Shown here piece after piece: positions 60,714 to 64,000 of a stretch of 64,000 bases of DNA; position 1 is the stretch's first letter, and every line of letters begins with the position of its first letter. The position numbers and the translations under genes are program-made. Location of the stretch: positions 1-64,000 of the forward strand of contig JBBAFU010000008.1 of assembly GCA_041655275.1 (NCBI GenBank), given 5' to 3'. Origin of the DNA: JAJYRX01 sp041655275. GTDB taxonomy: Bacteria > Pseudomonadota > Gammaproteobacteria > Burkholderiales > Burkholderiaceae_B. A model generated the notes under the pieces. It searched no databases, was not told where the DNA came from, and saw only the letters and a program-made list of their open reading frames with translations.

Positions 60714-63026
60714 CTACGCGCCGGACAGCTGCGGATCACGAATACGACTATTGAGCATACGTCCTTTGCGTGCCCTGGGGCCTGTCCAGGGTGCCAATGC
60801 ATCCAGATCCAGCACATCGGTCGTCGGCCTGCGCCGGTAGATGCCGTCCACGCGCAGACCGGCCGGACCGATGCAGACCCACTGGCTGAGCACATCGCCC
60901 GCATCCAGTGCCATCAGCCGTGTACCGCGACCGCCGGCGGCCAGTACGCGCAACTCCTGCAGGGCAACAACCAGCATGCGCCCCTGCCTGCTGAACAACA
61001 CCAGATGCGAATCGGATTCGCCCACCTGCAGGGGATGCAGCAAGACATCGTCGGCCTCAACGGTCATGAACTGCTTGCCTGCCCGCTGGCGCGAGACCAT
61101 GGCCTCCATGGTCGTGAGAAAACCGACGCCCGCCTGTGTGCCCAGAATCTGGCGCCGCTGCGGCGGCCCCGCCATCATATGCACGATGTGTGTGCCCGAT
61201 TCGACATCGGCCAGCGCCGTAATGGGCTGGCCATCGCCACGACCCGAAGGCAGATCGGCCACGGCAACGGTATGAACCCGCCCGGCATCGGACAAGGCGA
61301 TCAGCATGTCCGTACTCTGACACTCCAGTGCGGCATAAAGCGCATCTCCCGCCTTGAAGCTGAACGCGGCGGCGTCATGATCATGCCCCTGGCGCAGGCG
61401 CAGCCAGCCCTTGCGCGACGCGATGACCGTGACGGGCTCGCGCACGATACGCTGCTCGATGACCGCCTTGCTGGCCGTCTCGATCAGCGTGCGACGCTCA
61501 TCGCCATAAGTACGGACATCCGCCTCGATCTCGCTCACCATCAATCGCCTGAGGCGACGCGGGCTTGCCAGCAGCGCCGACAGCTTCTGTTCTTCCTTGC
61601 GCTGGCGCTCCAACTCCTGTTCGATGCGGATGCCTTCCAGACGCGCGAGCTGGCGCAGGCGCATGTCGAGAATATCGTCCGCCTGACGCCCGGTAAGGGA
61701 AAATGCCGCCATCAGATCGGCGCGCGGATCCTCGGCCTCGCGAATTGTGCGGATGACTTCATCCACATTCAGGTAGACCACCATGCGGCCCTCGAGCACA
61801 TGGATGCGATCGACCACGCGATCCAGGCGATGGCGGGTACGCCGCGTCACCGTGGCCGTACGGAACTCCAGCCACTGCAACAGGATCTCGCGCAGCGAGC
61901 GCTGTGCGGGACGCCCGTCAAGGCCCAGGCAGACCAGGTTGATGCTGACATTGCCCTCCAGGCTGGTCTGCGCCAGCAGACTGTTCATGAACGCGTCGCG
62001 GTCGATGCGGCTGCTGCGCGGCTCCAGCACCAGGCGCACGGCGTCCTGCTTGCCCGATTCATCGCGCACGCCATCGAGCAGGCCCAGCATGAGCGTGCGC
62101 GTCTGTTGCTGCTGGGGCGTCAATCCCTTGCGGTTGGCGCGCACACGCGGGTTGGTGGCCTCGTCGATTTCCTCGAGCACGCGCTGGGCCGAAGTACCCG
62201 GCGGCAGTTCCGTGATCACACACTGCCACTGGCCGCGCGCGCGATCCTCGAAGTGCCAGCGCGCCCTTACCTTGATGCTCCCGCGCCCCGAAGCGTATAC
62301 CTGGGCAATGTCTTCGGCGGGAGAGATGATCTGCGCCCCCCCGGCAAAATCCGGCCCGGGAACCAGATCGAACAGCGCGGCATCATCCAGGTCGGGGTTC
62401 TCCAGCAGCGCCATGCAGGCGCTTGCCACTTCACCCAGATGATGCGACGGAATGTCCGTGGCCATGCCGACGGCGATGCCGGAAGCGCCGTTGAGCAGCA
62501 TCACGGGCAGGCGGGCAGGCAGGGCTGCCGGCTCCATCTGGCTGCCATCGTAATTGGCCGTGAACGTCACCGTGCCTTCACCCAGCTCGTCGAGCAGCAG
62601 GCGCGAAAATGCCGTCAGGCGTGCCTCGGTATAGCGCATGGCGGCGGCATTGTCGCCATCGCGCGAGCCGAAGTTGCCCTGGCCATCGATGAGCGGGTAG
62701 CGCAGCGTGAAATCCTGGGCCATGCGCACCAGGGCGTCATAGGCCGCCTGGTCGCCATGGGGATGGTACTTGCCGAGCACATCGCCCACCACACGTGCCG
62801 ACTTGACCGGGCGCGCGCCCGGCCCCAGGCCCATGGCGTGCATGGCGTACAGGATACGGCGCTGCACCGGTTTCTGCCCGTCGCCAAGGTCGGGCAGCGC
62901 ACGTCCGCGCACCACCGACACCGCATAATCCAGATAGGCCTGCTCGGCATAATCTGCAAGCGTGATGCGCTCGTCACCGTCAGCACCGCCAAAATCCGGG
63001 AACAACTCCGTCTGCATGTCATCCAT
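60714..63026 (-). CDS. parC: DNA topoisomerase IV subunit A
   Basis: 770 residues from ATG 63026. Winged-helix core with VKSARVVGDVLGKYHPHGD and the catalytic Tyr132 in AAMRYTEARL; coiled coil (EQELERQRKEEQKLSALL); C-terminal beta-pinwheel with repeats such as HTVAVADLPSGRGDG. It decatenates chromosomes with ParE. At the position equivalent to E. coli ParC Ser80 there is Gln93, and Asp97 replaces Glu84. Follows parE by two bases. Confidence 0.94.
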   Translation of the reverse strand: MDDMQTELFPDFGGADGDERITLADYAEQAYLDYAVSVVRGRALPDLGDGQKPVQRRILYAMHAMGLGPGARPVKSARVVGDVLGKYHPHGDQAAYDALVRMAQDFTLRYPLIDGQGNFGSRDGDNAAAMRYTEARLTAFSRLLLDELGEGTVTFTANYDGSQMEPAALPARLPVMLLNGASGIAVGMATDIPSHHLGEVASACMALLENPDLDDAALFDLVPGPDFAGGAQIISPAEDIAQVYASGRGSIKVRARWHFEDRARGQWQCVITELPPGTSAQRVLEEIDEATNPRVRANRKGLTPQQQQTRTLMLGLLDGVRDESGKQDAVRLVLEPRSSRIDRDAFMNSLLAQTSLEGNVSINLVCLGLDGRPAQRSLREILLQWLEFRTATVTRRTRHRLDRVVDRIHVLEGRMVVYLNVDEVIRTIREAEDPRADLMAAFSLTGRQADDILDMRLRQLARLEGIRIEQELERQRKEEQKLSALLASPRRLRRLMVSEIEADVRTYGDERRTLIETASKAVIEQRIVREPVTVIASRKGWLRLRQGHDHDAAAFSFKAGDALYAALECQSTDMLIALSDAGRVHTVAVADLPSGRGDGQPITALADVESGTHIVHMMAGPPQRRQILGTQAGVGFLTTMEAMVSRQRAGKQFMTVEADDVLLHPLQVGESDSHLVLFSRQGRMLVVALQELRVLAAGGRGTRLMALDAGDVLSQWVCIGPAGLRVDGIYRRRPTTDVLDLDALAPWTGPRARKGRMLNSRIRDPQLSGA

Positions 63027-63028
63027 CG

Positions 63029-64000
63029 CTATACGTCCACCACTGCCAGATTGCCTTTTTCCTCGATCCAGCCACGCCGCCGCGCAGACTCGCCCCGGGC
63101 CATGAGCATATCGAAACGCTCGCGGGTCGCCCGCTGGCCGGGCTCTCCGTAGACCACCGGCAACAGCCGCCGCGTATCCGGGTTGAGCGTGGTATCCCAC
63201 AACTGCTCGGCGCTCATCTCGCCCAGACCCTTGAAGCGGCTGATGCGCCAGCTGTCCTCACGCACGCCTTCGCTGCGCACACGCTCCAGCGCCGCATCCA
63301 GCTCCTCCTGATCCAGGCAGTAGAGCTTGCGCGCAGGGCGCTTTCCCGCTGCCGGCACATCCAGCCTGAACAGCGGCGGACGCGCGACATGGACATGGCC
63401 CGCCTCGACAAGCCGCGGAAAATGACGCAGGAACAGCGTGAGCAGCAGCACCTGGATATGCGCCCCGTCGACATCGGCATCCGACAGGATGCAGATACGG
63501 CCGTAGCGCAAGCCGGAAAGGTCAACCTCGTCCTGTGCGCCATGCGGATCAACGCCGATGGCTACCGCGATGTCATGGATCTCGTTGTTGGCGAACAGGC
63601 GATCACGCTCCACCTCCCAGGAATTGAGCACCTTGCCACGCAGGGGCAGAATGGCCTGGAAGTGCTTGTCGCGTCCCATCTTGGCCGAGCCGCCTGCCGA
63701 GTCCCCTTCCACCAGAAAAAGCTCGGTGCGCGCCGGATCGCTGGATTCACAATCCGTGAGCTTGCCCGGCAGCACGGCAACCCCCGTGCTCTTGCGCCGC
63801 TGCACGCGCTGGCTGGCCCGTGTACGCGCCTGGGCGTGACGGATGGCCAGATCGGCCAGCGCGCGACCATGCTCGACGTTGGCGTTCAGCCACAACTCCA
63901 GGGCGTTGCGCACGATGCCGCTGACCAGACGTACGGCATCCCGACTGTTCAGGCGCTCCTTGATCTGCCCCTGAAACTGGGGGTCGAGGATACGTGCCGA
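63029..64000 (-). CDS. parE: DNA topoisomerase IV subunit B, C-terminal part (runs off the window)
   Basis: The frame is open to the right edge (position 64000), giving about 323 C-terminal residues. TOPRIM motif LFLVEGDSAGGSAKMG and ILSDADVDGAHIQVLLLT, then FKGLGEMSAEQLWDTTLNP. An apparent start at 63913 is an internal valine codon. The ATPase and transducer domains lie outside the window. Confidence 0.95.
   Translation of the reverse strand, partial: SARILDPQFQGQIKERLNSRDAVRLVSGIVRNALELWLNANVEHGRALADLAIRHAQARTRASQRVQRRKSTGVAVLPGKLTDCESSDPARTELFLVEGDSAGGSAKMGRDKHFQAILPLRGKVLNSWEVERDRLFANNEIHDIAVAIGVDPHGAQDEVDLSGLRYGRICILSDADVDGAHIQVLLLTLFLRHFPRLVEAGHVHVARPPLFRLDVPAAGKRPARKLYCLDQEELDAALERVRSEGVREDSWRISRFKGLGEMSAEQLWDTTLNPDTRRLLPVVYGEPGQRATRERFDMLMARGESARRRGWIEEKGNLAVVDV

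Noticed and set aside
61005..63152. 715-codon open frame on the plus strand
   Set aside because: Antisense to parC; low-complexity His/Arg/Gln composition and no recognisable domain.
1..64000. tRNA genes, rRNA genes, CRISPR arrays, complete insertion sequences
   Set aside because: I looked in all gaps longer than about 80 bases on both strands and saw none; tRNAscan-SE and an IS search would settle this.

Overview
This 64 kb window reads as a chromosomal segment of a GC-rich betaproteobacterium, most likely from the Alcaligenaceae/Bordetella side of Burkholderiales. The main evidence is the rpsU-dnaG-rpoD operon, whose RpoD carries a long Lys/Ala-rich N-terminus, and the run ndk-rlmN-rodZ-ispG-hisS-yfgM-bamB-der-hisC-hfq-hflX-hflK-hflC-hisZ-purA. 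NAD-linked Fds formate dehydrogenase, AzlCD, YcsF/PxpA and ectABCD also fit. The assignment rests on gene content, not on a database search. I saw no tRNA, rRNA, CRISPR array or complete insertion sequence.

Layout. 1-0.95 kb: a decayed toxin-antitoxin patch with a ParE/RelE toxin lacking a normal start, a short HigA-like antidote and a ribbon-helix-helix antitoxin. 1-4.4 kb: a methyltransferase, then (minus strand) azlC-azlD and a D-aminoacylase-type amidohydrolase. 4.4-15.5 kb: a ModE-like regulator with a substrate-binding domain, divergent from a tightly packed plus-strand run. That run holds formamidase (fmdA), fmdB, an AmiS/UreI amide channel, fdsGBAD, a DUF488 protein, a small membrane-associated protein and a BenE transporter. 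Read together, formamide enters, is hydrolysed to ammonia and formate, and formate is oxidised to CO2 with NADH production.

15.5-21.9 kb (minus): azlD-azlC-pxpA directly behind rpoD, dnaG and rpsU. 22-37.9 kb (minus): a dense housekeeping block (phosphoribosyltransferase, purA, hisZ, hflC/K/X, hfq, hisC, der, bamB, yfgM, hisS, ispG, rodZ, rlmN, ndk) with many ATGA or GTGA overlaps. 38-40.9 kb: valS on the plus strand. 40.9-42.7 kb: rpsP-rimM-trmD. 42.7-45.9 kb: an ectABCD operon for ectoine and hydroxyectoine, with a near-consensus sigma-70 promoter that predicts an almost leaderless mRNA. 46-49 kb: alaS-tusA with a clear terminator.

49.2-58 kb (minus): a chromosomal R64-like type IVb pilus operon, pilL-N-O-P-Q-R-S-V, without pilM, pilT or pilU. 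58.2-64 kb (minus): an orphan UgpB-type binding protein preceded by a terminator-like hairpin, a 2Fe-2S flavin reductase, parC, and the 3' part of parE, which runs off the window.

Most of the window is ordinary core genome. The places worth a second look are the formamide-formate operon with its unexplained tail genes, the two azlCD pairs each beside an amino-acid-releasing hydrolase, the histone-like tail of RpoD, the ect promoter, the pilus cluster with a shufflon-like site in pilV, and the hairpins in front of the ugpB-like gene.
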